Position numbers and translations under genes: made by a program. The notes beneath the pieces were generated by a model. That model had not been told where the DNA came from, ran no database searches, and saw only the letters and a list, made by a program, of their open reading frames with translations. From Streptomyces sp. L2 (GTDB taxonomy: Bacteria > Actinomycetota > Actinomycetes > Streptomycetales > Streptomycetaceae), in assembly GCF_004124325.1 (NCBI RefSeq), contig NZ_QBDT01000001.1, positions 3,596,001 through 3,660,000 of the forward strand: a stretch of 64,000 bases of DNA. Direction: 5' to 3'. Shown one piece after another: positions 53,733 through 62,434 of this stretch; the stretch's first letter is position 1, and each line of letters starts with the position of its first letter.

Positions 53733-54425
53733 TCAGGCCATCCAGAAGAAGACCGCCGTCATCCGCTTCTCCTCCAGCGTCGTACCGGAGTAGCCCGTCG
53801 CGCTGTGCACGAGGTTGGCGTTGTAGAGGAGGAGGCGGTTGTACTTGTGGGGGACACGGACGTCCTCCTCGAAGGCGTCCGGCGCCACGAAGCGGGTGCC
53901 GAGGGCCTCGACGAGGTTGTTGTGCGGGGCCTGGACGACGTTGCCGCCGAGCCGGCCACCCGGCAGGGACTGGCGGAAGAAGCTGGTGCCGCAGTCCTTC
54001 GGGACGGCCGGGTTGAGGTACAGCACGGCCGCGTACCGGCACAGCGCGCGCGAGTCGGTGTGCGGGCGCGGCTGGCTCTCGCCCTCGCCCTCGCCGACGA
54101 CCTGGACGCAGTTGTGGTTGAGGGTGCCGCCGCCGGGCGCCTGCTGCACCCACAGCTCCTTCGCCCCGGTCGCCTTCCTCACCAGCCGCTCGATACGGGC
54201 CAGTTCCGCGGGTTCCAGGCCGGGCATGGCGCGCAGGCCCGGCCAGGTCTCCGAGGTGTACGGGTACCCCTTCACCCAGTCGTCCTTGGCCAGGCACCGC
54301 TCCCGTACGGCGTCCACGTCGGGCAGGACGTCGTCCAGCACCCAGTAGTCGCGGCCCTTGGTGGGCTTGCGGTAGGGCAGGACGGGCAGCGCGGCGGGCA
54401 TCCTGGGCTGGGGCTGGGGGGGCAT
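53733..54425 (-). CDS. DUF6445 / 2OG-Fe(II) oxygenase-like protein
   Basis: 230 residues. Iron motif HxD in QPRPHTDSRALCRYAAVLYL and distal His in LLLYNANLVHSATGYSG support a jelly-roll non-heme dioxygenase; FFRQSLPGGRLGGN lies between. Substrate unknown. Starts at ATG 54425; ATG 54401 is an alternative. Confidence 0.8.
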   Translation of the reverse strand: MPPQPQPRMPAALPVLPYRKPTKGRDYWVLDDVLPDVDAVRERCLAKDDWVKGYPYTSETWPGLRAMPGLEPAELARIERLVRKATGAKELWVQQAPGGGTLNHNCVQVVGEGEGESQPRPHTDSRALCRYAAVLYLNPAVPKDCGTSFFRQSLPGGRLGGNVVQAPHNNLVEALGTRFVAPDAFEEDVRVPHKYNRLLLYNANLVHSATGYSGTTLEEKRMTAVFFWMA

Positions 54426-54676
54426 ACGGCCGAATCTAGGCCTGGGTTCTTCCTGGGTTCGGCCGGGAAATGGTCAACTCTCCCTGGGGAAGGTCAACGT
54501 TTGCCCAACGGGGGCCGGGCAAGGCGGGCGTTACCGGCGATCCGCCCAGGTCGCCGGAGGGGCACGGGAAGCTCCCGGAATTTTCGGTGCGCGACAGATA
54601 CGAACGGCTCCCGCGTCCGTACTGCTGGGTGTCCTCACCGCCCGCTGGGCGGATCCATGGCCGGGCAGGAGGCACG

Positions 54677-55471
54677 GTGCGCTTTTCGCGGAACGCGACG
54701 GGAACCTTTTTCGTGGGGGGTGCGATGGCCCTCACCCTCGCCGCGCTCGTCTATCCCGGCATGCTCGGCCTGAACCAGGTGACCAGCCAGTCCACCCGGA
54801 TCATCGCCAACACCCAGTGGGGGCCGCTGACCGAGGGCGACCGGGACTTCGTGGTGAAGGTGCGGGCGGCTGGGCTGTGGGAGTACCCGGTGGGGCAGCT
54901 GGGACTCCAGAAGGGCACCACCAAGGGAGTCGTCACCGCGAGCAAGCACCTCATCGACGGCCATGCCGCGCTGGACGCCTCCTGCCGCAAGATCGCGCCG
55001 ATGCTGAACATCACGCTGCCCAACGTGGCGAGCCCCCAGCAGGAAGGGTTTTTGCAGACGCTCAAGTCCGACCAGGGCAGACAGTTCGACGTGGACTTCG
55101 CCAACATCCTGCGCATGACGCACGGCTCGATCTTCAACACCATCGCGAAGATCCGCTCCACCACCAAGAACTCGCTGGTGCGGGCGCTCGCCGACCAGAC
55201 CAACGACACCGTGCTGGACCACATCACGGTGATGGAGCGGACGGGTCTGATCGACTTCGACCAGACCCTCTTCCAGCAGACCACCCCGCCGAAGCTGCCC
55301 CAGGCCGACCTGACCCCGCCGCCCCCGCCCGCCGGCCAGCCCGAGGTGATCCTCACCCCGCCGCCGAACGCGACGTCCACGCCGCTGGACCTGAACGGCA
55401 TCACCGACAGCGGGGACAGCAAGGACCGGGGCAACGCGCCGGGGCCGGCCCCGGACCCGACGGCGGGTTAG
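54677..55471 (+). CDS. DUF4142 exported protein
   Basis: 264 residues. Signal/anchor FFVGGAMALTLAALVYPGML, then the four-helix DUF4142 domain (TEGDRDFVVKVRAAGLWEYP, RQFDVDFANILRMTHGSIFN, NDTVLDHITVMERTGLIDFD) and a Pro-rich tail. GTG 54677 with GGAGG 5 nt upstream. Role unknown. Confidence 0.85.
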   Translation: MRFSRNATGTFFVGGAMALTLAALVYPGMLGLNQVTSQSTRIIANTQWGPLTEGDRDFVVKVRAAGLWEYPVGQLGLQKGTTKGVVTASKHLIDGHAALDASCRKIAPMLNITLPNVASPQQEGFLQTLKSDQGRQFDVDFANILRMTHGSIFNTIAKIRSTTKNSLVRALADQTNDTVLDHITVMERTGLIDFDQTLFQQTTPPKLPQADLTPPPPPAGQPEVILTPPPNATSTPLDLNGITDSGDSKDRGNAPGPAPDPTAG

Positions 55472-55494
55472 CCGGCCCCTGATCCGACCGCCGA

Positions 55495-57141
55495 TCAGTC
55501 CAGCCAGACGGTGGTGTCCGGCGGGAGCAGTCCGGTCTCCGGGAGCGGGGTGCTGGCCAGCAGGACCTCGCCCGGCGGCAGGGGTACGGGCGCGGCGGTG
55601 AGGTTGGTGACGCAGCGCCAGGCGTCGGTGCGGGCGAAGTCCAGGACCCCGGCCGGCGCCCCGGGCGTCCAGGTCAGCGTCTCGCCCTGGAGCAGCTTGC
55701 GGCGCAGGCGCAGGGCGGTGCGGTACAGCTCCAGCGTGGAGCCCTCGGTACCGGCCTGTGCCTCGACGGCGTACGACGCGAACGACGCCGGCTGCGGCAG
55801 CCAGGCGGCCCGGGCGCCGAAGCCGTACGACGGTCCGGTCGTCGTCCACGGCAGCGGCACCCGGCAGCCGTCGCGGCCCTTGCGGACGTGCCCGGTCTGC
55901 TCCCAGATGGGGTCCTGGAGGACCTCGGTGGGCAGGTCGGCGACCTCGGGCAGGCCGAGTTCCTCGCCCTGGTAGACGTACGACGATCCCGGCAGCGCCA
56001 GCATCAGCAGCGTGGCCGCGCGGGCCCGGCGCAGGCCGGCCTCCTGGTCGACGGCCGGTGCGTGGCCGCCGGACAGCAGCCAGGCGTCGGTGTCGGTGCC
56101 GGGCGGGAGCAGCAGGCGAGTGGCGTGCCGGACGACGTCGTGGTTGGACAGCACCCAGGTCGCCGAGGCGCCGGCGGCGCGGGCGGTGGCGAGGGAGCGG
56201 CCGATGACCTCGCGCAGTTCGTCCGCGTCCCAGCCGGCTTGCAGGTACTCGAAGTTGAAGGCCTGGCCGAGTTCGTCGGGGCGGGCGTACAGGGCGCGGC
56301 GGGCGTCCGGCACCCAGGCCTCGGCGACGGCGGTGCGTGGCGGGGTGTAGGCGTCGAAGACGCGGCGCCAGTCGCGGTAGATCTCGTGGACCTCGTCCCG
56401 GTCCCAGTGGGGGTGGGTGCCGGGCGGGACCCGGGGCAGGGCGTCCTCGCCGGTGACGCCGATGTCGCCGGTGTCGCGGAGTGGCTCCGTGAGGTCCTTG
56501 GCGAGGCCGTGGGCGACGTCGACGCGGAAGCCGTCCACGCCTCGGTCGGACCAGAAGCGGAGAGTGGTGCGGAAGTCGGCGCGGACCTCCTCGTTGTCCC
56601 AGTTGAGGTCGGGCTGCTCGGGGGCGAAGAGGTGGAGGTACCACTCGCCGTCGGGGACGCGGTGCCAGGCGGTGCCACCGAACACGGACTGCCAGTCAGT
56701 GGGCGGGAGTTCGCCGTGCGGGCCGCGGCCGGGGCGGAAGACGTAGCGGTCGCGGGCGGGGGAGCCGGGGGCGGAGCGCAGGGCCTCCTGGAACCAGGCG
56801 TGCTGGTGCGAGGTGTGGTTGGGGACGAGGTCGACGACGACCTTCAGGCCCAGGCGGTGGGCCTCGGCGGCGAGGGCGTCGAAGTCGTCCAGGGTTCCGA
56901 GGCGGGGGTCGACGTCGCGGTGGTCGGCGACGTCGTAGCCGCCGTCGGCGAGTTCGGAGGGGTAGAAGGGGCTGAGCCAGAGGGCGTCGACGCCGAGGGT
57001 GGCGAGGTGGTCGAGGTGGGCGGTGATGCCTTGGAGGTCGCCGAGTCCGTCGCCGTCGGCGTCGGCGAAGCTGCGGGGGTACACCTGGTAGATGACTGCC
57101 TGGCGCCACCAGTCGGGGTCGCGGGAGGAGAGGTCTGCCAT
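55495..57141 (-). CDS. GH13 alpha-glucosidase (oligo-1,6-glucosidase type)
   Basis: 548 residues. GH13 regions: DLVPNHTS (I), GFRVDVAHG with the nucleophile Asp (II), AVAEAW with the acid Glu (III), LSNHDVVRH (IV); start WWRQAVIYQVYPRSFADADG. Cytoplasmic hydrolysis of maltose/isomaltose-type oligosaccharides. No transporter or LacI gene is next to it in this window. Confidence 0.93.
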   Translation of the reverse strand: MADLSSRDPDWWRQAVIYQVYPRSFADADGDGLGDLQGITAHLDHLATLGVDALWLSPFYPSELADGGYDVADHRDVDPRLGTLDDFDALAAEAHRLGLKVVVDLVPNHTSHQHAWFQEALRSAPGSPARDRYVFRPGRGPHGELPPTDWQSVFGGTAWHRVPDGEWYLHLFAPEQPDLNWDNEEVRADFRTTLRFWSDRGVDGFRVDVAHGLAKDLTEPLRDTGDIGVTGEDALPRVPPGTHPHWDRDEVHEIYRDWRRVFDAYTPPRTAVAEAWVPDARRALYARPDELGQAFNFEYLQAGWDADELREVIGRSLATARAAGASATWVLSNHDVVRHATRLLLPPGTDTDAWLLSGGHAPAVDQEAGLRRARAATLLMLALPGSSYVYQGEELGLPEVADLPTEVLQDPIWEQTGHVRKGRDGCRVPLPWTTTGPSYGFGARAAWLPQPASFASYAVEAQAGTEGSTLELYRTALRLRRKLLQGETLTWTPGAPAGVLDFARTDAWRCVTNLTAAPVPLPPGEVLLASTPLPETGLLPPDTTVWLD

Positions 57142-57538
57142 ACCTGGACTCTGTCCACATTGCCCGGAAAGGGAACACGGGGGTGGGGGGCGCGGGGACC
57201 AGTGGGCCGGGGTTGTGGTTGTGCGGCGGCGCTGCGGTGGTCCACTCAGGGGGCTCCGCCCCCCGAACCCCCCGACCTCGCCCACCCACCACCCGACTCG
57301 CTGGGTCGAGAAGTAGCCATCGAGGCCCGGCTCGGTGGGCGGATGGGGGCCCGGCGGTCGGCTCGGTGGGGCGGAAGGGGAGCTTGGCGGTCGACTCGGT
57401 GGGGCGGATGGGGGCCCGGCGGTCGACTCGGAGGGGCGGAAGGGGAACCCGGCGGTCGGCTCGGTGGGGCGGAAGGGGAGCTTGGCGGTCGGCTCGGTGG
57501 GGCGGAAGGGGAGCTTGGCGGTCGGCGGCCGGGCGGGG
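57142..57538. other. 397-bp gap dominated by tandem repeats
   Basis: Contains no gene; see the minisatellite at 57331-57525. The glucosidase promoter should be within 57142-57300. Confidence 0.6.
57331..57525. repeat. 33-bp minisatellite, six units
   Basis: Units starting at 57331, 57362, 57395, 57427, 57460 and 57493. Consensus CTCGGTGGGGCGGAAGGG followed by GAGCTTGGCGGTCGG; the last two units are identical, others differ by a few bases. It ends 13 nt before the ArsR stop codon. Confidence 0.9.
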
Positions 57539-57883
57539 TCAGCAGTGTTGGAGTACCGCTGCCAGTTCCTCGTCGACCAGGCGGTAGCGGACCACGCGGC
57601 CCTCCTTTTCGCCTGTTACCGCGCCGGCGGCGCGGAGGAGGCGGAGGGCCTGGGAGACGGCGGGGTCGTTCATGCCCGTGGCGATGGCGAGGTCGGAGAC
57701 GGCGAGCGGGCCCGTGCGGTGCAGGGCGAGCAGGAGGGCCAGCCGGTTGGGGTCGGCGAGCAGGGAGAAGCGGTCGGCCCAGGTGCGAACGTGACCCGCG
57801 TCGCCGATGGCGGCGATCGCCTCGCACACCCGGTGACCGTCGATGGTGCGACGGTCCGCTCGGTCGGCAGGCACGAGATGCAT
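57539..57883 (-). CDS. ArsR/SmtB-family repressor
   Basis: 114 residues. Winged helix: LLADPNRLALLLALHRTGPL, AVSDLAIATGMNDPAVSQAL, RLLRAAGAVTGEKEGRVVRY. His/Cys at both ends (MHL..., GHRVCE, terminal QHC) are candidate metal ligands. Divergent from the nickel/cobalt permease and next to a perfect palindrome, so it is likely its metal-responsive repressor. Confidence 0.9.
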   Translation of the reverse strand: MHLVPADRADRRTIDGHRVCEAIAAIGDAGHVRTWADRFSLLADPNRLALLLALHRTGPLAVSDLAIATGMNDPAVSQALRLLRAAGAVTGEKEGRVVRYRLVDEELAAVLQHC

Positions 57884-57917
57884 GCCGACATCTTCGCAGG
57901 CCGCGATGTGATCTTGA

Positions 57918-57933
57918 ATACCTGCCCAGGTAT
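57918..57933. promoter_or_regulatory. ArsR operator palindrome
   Basis: ATACCTG-CC-CAGGTAT, perfect 7-bp arms, 34 nt upstream of the ArsR ATG and before the riboswitch of the divergent gene. Confidence 0.7.
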
Positions 57934-57959
57934 GCAGCTATGCAGGCACCGGTCCGCAC

Positions 57960-58150
57960 CTCTACCGTAGGCACGCCGTGGTGTTCGGGAAGTCGGTGAC
58001 GGCCCCTCAGGGGTCCATGCCGACGCGGCCCTCGCCACTGTGATCGGGGAGTTCTCGTCCCGTCCGGCACCCGCCGGGCCACTGGTCGTACGACCGGGAA
58101 GGCAGGGACGGCGAACGCGCGACCCGTCAGCCAGGAGACCGGCCACGGCA
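57960..58150 (+). promoter_or_regulatory. Cobalamin riboswitch
   Basis: Conserved core elements in order: GGGAAGTCGGTG (57987-57998), GCCGACGCGG-CCCTCGCCACTGTGA (58019-58043), GATCGGGGAG, and the B12 box CAGCCAGGAGACCGGCC ending at 58144. Spacing fits the adenosyl/methylcobalamin aptamer of actinomycetes. It lies directly before the permease gene and should switch it off when B12 is plentiful. Confidence 0.9.
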
Positions 58151-58190
58151 GCTCACGAAGTGATCCACGAGGTGCTGGAGCGTGAACCGG

Positions 58191-59336
58191 ATGACCCTGC
58201 CCGACCCTGCCCGCGGTACGGCCGTGAAGCCCAGTTCGACCGGACCGGACGCCCCCGGGCCGAACACCTTCAAGTGGCGGCGGGAGGACACCTACCGCAC
58301 GGCGGGGCTGCTGGCCGTCATCGCCGCCCTGCACGTCGTCGCGTTCGGCGTGCTGTTCCTGCTGGTCGCCCCGCAGCACTACCAGGTCGGCCACGAGGTC
58401 TTCGGCATCGGCCTCGGCGTCACCGCCTACACCCTCGGCATGCGGCACGCCTTCGACGCCGATCACATCGCCGCGATCGACAACACCACCCGCAAGCTGA
58501 TGGCCGACGGCAAGCGGCCGGTGTCGGTCGGCTTCTGGTTCGCGCTCGGCCACTCCAGCGTGGTCGTGCTGCTCGCCCTGCTGATCGCGGGCGGCACCTC
58601 GCTGGCCGGCAAGGTGACCGACGAGCACTCCACCACCCACCAGGTGCTCGGGTTCCTCGGTACGACGATCTCCGGCGGGTTCCTCTATCTCATCGCCGCG
58701 CTCAACCTGATCGCCCTGGTCGGCATCCTGCGCGTGTTCCGGGCGATGCGGGCGGGGACGTACGACGAGAAGGAACTCGAACAGCACCTGGACTCACGGG
58801 GGTTCATGAACCGGCTGCTGGGCCGGCTCACCAAGTCCGTGTCCCGGCCCGGCCAGATGTACCCGCTGGGCTTCCTGTTCGGCCTCGGCTTCGACACGGC
58901 CACCGAGGTCACGCTCATGGTGATGGCGGGCTCGGGCGCGGCGGCGGGACTGCCGTGGTACGCGGTGCTGTGCCTGCCGCTCCTCTTCGCGGCCGGCATG
59001 AGCCTGTTCGACACGCTGGACGGCACGTTCATGAACTTCGCCTACCAGTGGGCGTTCTCCAACCCCGTCCGCAAGGTGTTCTACAACCTCACCATCACCG
59101 GCCTGTCCATCGCGGTCGCCTTCTTCATCGGCACGATCGAACTGGTCGGCGTCCTGCACGACAAGTTCGCCCTCAGCGACACCGTCACCACCTGGATCGC
59201 GGGCCTGAACCTGGACAGCGTCGGCTACATCATCGTCGGCCTGTTCGTGGTCGTCTGGGCCCTCGCCCTCTCCTACTGGCGCCTCGCCCGCGTGGAGGAC
59301 CGCTGGACCCTGGAGGCACCTGCGGCGTCCGAGTAG
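58191..59336 (+). CDS. NiCoT-family nickel/cobalt permease
   Basis: 381 residues, eight helices. Metal-binding helix II signature RHAFDADHIAAIDNTTR, then GFWFALGHSSVVV and GLGFDTATEVTLMV. The cobalamin riboswitch argues that cobalt for B12 is the physiological cargo. ATG 58191 has GGAG 10 nt upstream; GTG 58182 is in frame but 1 nt after the GGAG. Confidence 0.93.
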   Translation: MTLPDPARGTAVKPSSTGPDAPGPNTFKWRREDTYRTAGLLAVIAALHVVAFGVLFLLVAPQHYQVGHEVFGIGLGVTAYTLGMRHAFDADHIAAIDNTTRKLMADGKRPVSVGFWFALGHSSVVVLLALLIAGGTSLAGKVTDEHSTTHQVLGFLGTTISGGFLYLIAALNLIALVGILRVFRAMRAGTYDEKELEQHLDSRGFMNRLLGRLTKSVSRPGQMYPLGFLFGLGFDTATEVTLMVMAGSGAAAGLPWYAVLCLPLLFAAGMSLFDTLDGTFMNFAYQWAFSNPVRKVFYNLTITGLSIAVAFFIGTIELVGVLHDKFALSDTVTTWIAGLNLDSVGYIIVGLFVVVWALALSYWRLARVEDRWTLEAPAASE

Positions 59337-59457
59337 TGCAACCCCGGACGACCTGCGGAAACGTGACAGCACACTCGTTCGAGTGAAGTGTTCCGGATTA
59401 CGCGGCGGGCTCTCCCGCTTACGCTGGGAGAGTCGCGCTGAGCGAAGGAGGTCTGTC

Positions 59458-60108
59458 ATGGCGACGGCGGAGCCGATCATCATGCCCGGATACCAGGGCG
59501 AGGCCATCTACGGCCCGTACGACGACCCTGACGGCGACAGCGACGCGGACGGCGACGAGCCCGAGACCCCGGGCGCGAGCGTGGAGCAGGCCTTCGAGCT
59601 CTTCAGTGCGGTGGCCCCGAGGGGCTGGCGCGTGGAGCAGATCGAAGGGGAGATCTACGTGACGCCACCGGCCAACGGGGAGCACGAGGAAATCGTGTCC
59701 GAACTAAGTGGACAGGTCCGGGATCACGACAAGGGCGTCGGCCGCTACACCGGCGTCGGGCTCAACATCCCCGGCGCCTCGAAGACCGGCCATGTGATCC
59801 CCGATCTGGTCATCGCTCCCAAGGGCAGCTTCCACGACCAGGAGGAGTGGCACGAGCCGGCCGGGGTCGTTCTCGTCGCGGAGGTGACGTCCGACGGTAC
59901 CGCCGAGCGGGACCGCGAGAAGAAGATCGTCGGGTACGCGCGGGCCGGCATCCCCCTCTACCTGCTGATCGACCGCGAGAAGGCGGAGGTGACCGTCCAC
60001 TCCGAGCCGTCCGGGGACGCGTACACCAAGAGCCCCTCGTACAAGCTGGGCCTTGCCGTTCCGCTCCCCGCGCCCCTCGGGTTCGAGCTGGACACGGCCG
60101 AGTTCTGA
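59458..60108 (+). CDS. Uma2-family putative nuclease
   Basis: 216 residues. PD-(D/E)xK-like core: GHVIPDLVIAPKG, GVVLVAEVTSDGTAERDREK, KIVGYARAGIPLYLLIDREK. Family abundant in Streptomyces, function unsettled. ATG 59458 with AAGGAGG 8 nt upstream. An acidic insert (DDPDGDSDADGDEPE) lies near residue 22. Confidence 0.88.
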   Translation: MATAEPIIMPGYQGEAIYGPYDDPDGDSDADGDEPETPGASVEQAFELFSAVAPRGWRVEQIEGEIYVTPPANGEHEEIVSELSGQVRDHDKGVGRYTGVGLNIPGASKTGHVIPDLVIAPKGSFHDQEEWHEPAGVVLVAEVTSDGTAERDREKKIVGYARAGIPLYLLIDREKAEVTVHSEPSGDAYTKSPSYKLGLAVPLPAPLGFELDTAEF

Positions 60109-60302
60109 ACCGGGGCGGACGAGCGGTCCCCGGGGCCCTGAACCGTGGCCGGCGGCGATTCCGCCGCGTGGGCCGGGATCGCGTTGCCCGCGGTGATCAG
60201 GGCGGCGATGGTGAGGACGGCGGCGGCGACGCTTCGGGCGGTGGGGGTCGTGCTCAGGGCGCGGAGCCGCGAGTGGGGGGGCGCGCTTGTGTGTTCGGGC
60301 AC
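60109..60302 (-). pseudogene. Possible orphan signal peptide remnant
   Basis: GTG at 60302 opens a frame with a credible signal peptide (ARSVAAAVLTIAALITAGNA, cleavage near AHAAESP), but it then runs antisense into the Uma2 gene and ends at 59958 without a domain. It may be a decapitated secreted-protein gene or a very short exported peptide. Nothing else is seen in 60109-60403. Confidence 0.3.
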
Positions 60303-60403
60303 GGGGACCTCGCAACAACAGCGGTGGGGGGTCGGTCGGGCAGGGTCGGAGTGCCGTTCAAACTAGGGACGGACGACTCGATCGGCAAGAGGCGCAAGGG
60401 AGT

Positions 60404-61180
60404 TCAGACCTGGACCCGGCCCTGCTTGCGTACGTCGGCCAGGCGCAGCGCGCCCAGTTGCACGGCCGCCTGAGTGGCGTCGTTCGGTACGTCGCCCAGA
60501 CCGCCGTTGGTGAGGGCGAAGGCGTCCGTGCCGACCCGGACGGCGGCCACGTCCATCGTCAGGAGCAGCTGGTCCCCGTCGCGGGTGAGGGCGGCGAGAG
60601 TGATGTGCAGGCCCTGGCGTACGTCCCCGACGTCGGGCAGCGGGGCGTCGGTGACCTGGATGTCCTCCAGGGTGCCGGTCTCCGTGGTGGCCGTGAACCG
60701 GGCGCACTGCGACGGCATGCCGCCGAGCCAGGCCAGCGCCCCGTCGACGTCCGCCGGCCGGCGTGCACCGATCTGGAAGCGGATCTGGGCGCCGGTGTCG
60801 GTGTCGTCGAGGCCGACGGCGACGCGCGGCGGACCGCCGAGGAGTTCGTCGTCGTAGAGGGCGTCGAGCAGGCGCTGGCAGTCCCCGGCCGAGGTGCTCG
60901 CCTTCAGCAGACCGTCCCGCCAGGTGGCCGCCCCGCGCGTGGCGGTCCAGGGCGGGCCCAGGTCGGTCTCCGTGATGAGCGCCTCGCGGGCCTGCGTGTC
61001 GCTGAGCGTGGAGCCGTCGGCCCGGTTCGGCGCCTTCGCGGTGGGCGTCGGCCGGTCGATCGTGGGGGTCGGCGTCGGCGCGGTCGCCGGGTGTTCGAGG
61101 CCGAGGGTGGCGCAGCCGGAGAGAGTGACCAGACCGACGGCCAGGAAAAGGGCACGGCGGGATATCGCGGCAGGGGTCAT
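60404..61180 (-). CDS. Lipoprotein of unknown function
   Basis: 258 residues. MTPAAISRRALFLAVGLVTL then lipobox LSGC, a Thr/Pro-rich spacer, and a globular domain (ALITETDLGPPWTATRGAAT, CQRLLDALYDDELLGGPPRV) like the PknH-sensor/LppX-type extracellular domains of actinobacteria. ATG 61180, AGGAGG 7 nt upstream. Confidence 0.8.
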   Translation of the reverse strand: MTPAAISRRALFLAVGLVTLSGCATLGLEHPATAPTPTPTIDRPTPTAKAPNRADGSTLSDTQAREALITETDLGPPWTATRGAATWRDGLLKASTSAGDCQRLLDALYDDELLGGPPRVAVGLDDTDTGAQIRFQIGARRPADVDGALAWLGGMPSQCARFTATTETGTLEDIQVTDAPLPDVGDVRQGLHITLAALTRDGDQLLLTMDVAAVRVGTDAFALTNGGLGDVPNDATQAAVQLGALRLADVRKQGRVQV

Positions 61181-61431
61181 CGGGGTGCCTCCTGGTCGGG
61201 GTTCGGGCCGGTGGGGGGGGGAGAGGCCGCCTTCCCCCACGGCACCATCGCGGGGCCGACTCCACCAGCGCTCCGGTCCGTACGAGTGAGCAATCGCGTA
61301 GGGGGGGCGCGGCGGCTTGTCACGGTCGTCGTACGCAGCGCGCGACCGGGGTCCTGAGACGACTGGGGCCGTGAGACCGCGCGGCCCTTCGGTGTGGGCT
61401 CTAGGGTCGGTCCCGACGGAAGGAGTCCGCT

Positions 61432-62403
61432 GTGACCGACCGGCCCGGCATCCCCGTGATCATCGACTGCGACACCGGGGTCGACGATGCCCTGGCCCTG
61501 CTGTTCGCCGTACGCCACCCGGGGCTGGACCTGCGCGCGGTGACCTGTGTCGCCGGGAACACGGACGTCGACGGGGTGGTCCGCAACACGCTGACCGTGC
61601 TGGAGCGGGCCGGCGCGCCGGACATCCCGGTGGCCCGGGGTGCCGAGCGGCCGCTGATCGAGCCCGCCCGCTCGGCCCGGCACGTGCACGGCCACGACGG
61701 CATGGGCGACCTGGGCCTGCCCGCGCCGACCCGCGCCCCGGCCGCCGTGGACGCGGTCACGCTGCTGCACCGCGAGATCCTGGCCAGCCCTCGCCCGGTC
61801 ACCCTGATCCCGACCGCGCCGCTCACCAACATCGCCCTGCTGCTGCGCACCCACCCGGAGGTGACCCGCAACATCGAGCGGATCGTCTTCATGGGCGGCG
61901 CCGTCGCGACGGGCAACGCGACGCCGGTCGCCGAGTTCAACGTGTGGCACGACCCGGAGGCGGCGGCGATCCTCCTCACCGCCGGGGTGCCGATCACCAT
62001 GTACGGCCTGGACGTGTTCATGCGGGTCGTCGTCCCCGGCACGGACGTGCACCGCTTGCGCGCGAGCACCGACCCCGGCACCCGGCTGGCCGGCGACCTC
62101 CTCGCCCACCGGCCGACCTCCCAGGGCGGCCCCACGGAGGCCGAGGAGGCGGGCGGCCTCGGCGACGCGGGCGCGGTCTGCGCCGTGGCCGACCCGGCGG
62201 GCCTGACCACCCGCCGCCTCCCGGTCGAGGTGTCCCTCGCCCCCGGACCCACCCGGGGCCAGACCGTCGTGGACCGCCGCCCGCGCCCCGGCGAGGCCGA
62301 GATCCACGAGGGTGCCCGCATGCAGACCCTGGTGGACGTGGGCCTGGAGGTGGACGTGGACCGCTACGTCGGCCTGTACCTGGAGACGGTCGAGCGGCCC
62401 TGA
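61432..62403 (+). CDS. Nucleoside hydrolase (IU-NH family)
   Basis: 323 residues. Ca-binding Asp cluster IIDCDTGVDDALALL, then TLIPTAPLTNIALLLRTHPE, IVFMGGAVATGNATPVAEFN and a C-terminal Asp in GDAGAVCAVADP. Hydrolyses ribonucleosides to base plus ribose. GTG 61432, GAAGGAG 7 nt upstream. Confidence 0.93.
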   Translation: MTDRPGIPVIIDCDTGVDDALALLFAVRHPGLDLRAVTCVAGNTDVDGVVRNTLTVLERAGAPDIPVARGAERPLIEPARSARHVHGHDGMGDLGLPAPTRAPAAVDAVTLLHREILASPRPVTLIPTAPLTNIALLLRTHPEVTRNIERIVFMGGAVATGNATPVAEFNVWHDPEAAAILLTAGVPITMYGLDVFMRVVVPGTDVHRLRASTDPGTRLAGDLLAHRPTSQGGPTEAEEAGGLGDAGAVCAVADPAGLTTRRLPVEVSLAPGPTRGQTVVDRRPRPGEAEIHEGARMQTLVDVGLEVDVDRYVGLYLETVERP

Positions 62404-62434
62404 GCCCGTCCGGCGGCCCGCGACGCCGTCGGCG

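Noticed and set aside
57183..57970. ORFs over the 33-bp minisatellite (GGAEGELGGRL repeats)
   Set aside because: Repeat unit is a multiple of three, so frames stay open; no start signal and overlaps ArsR antisense.
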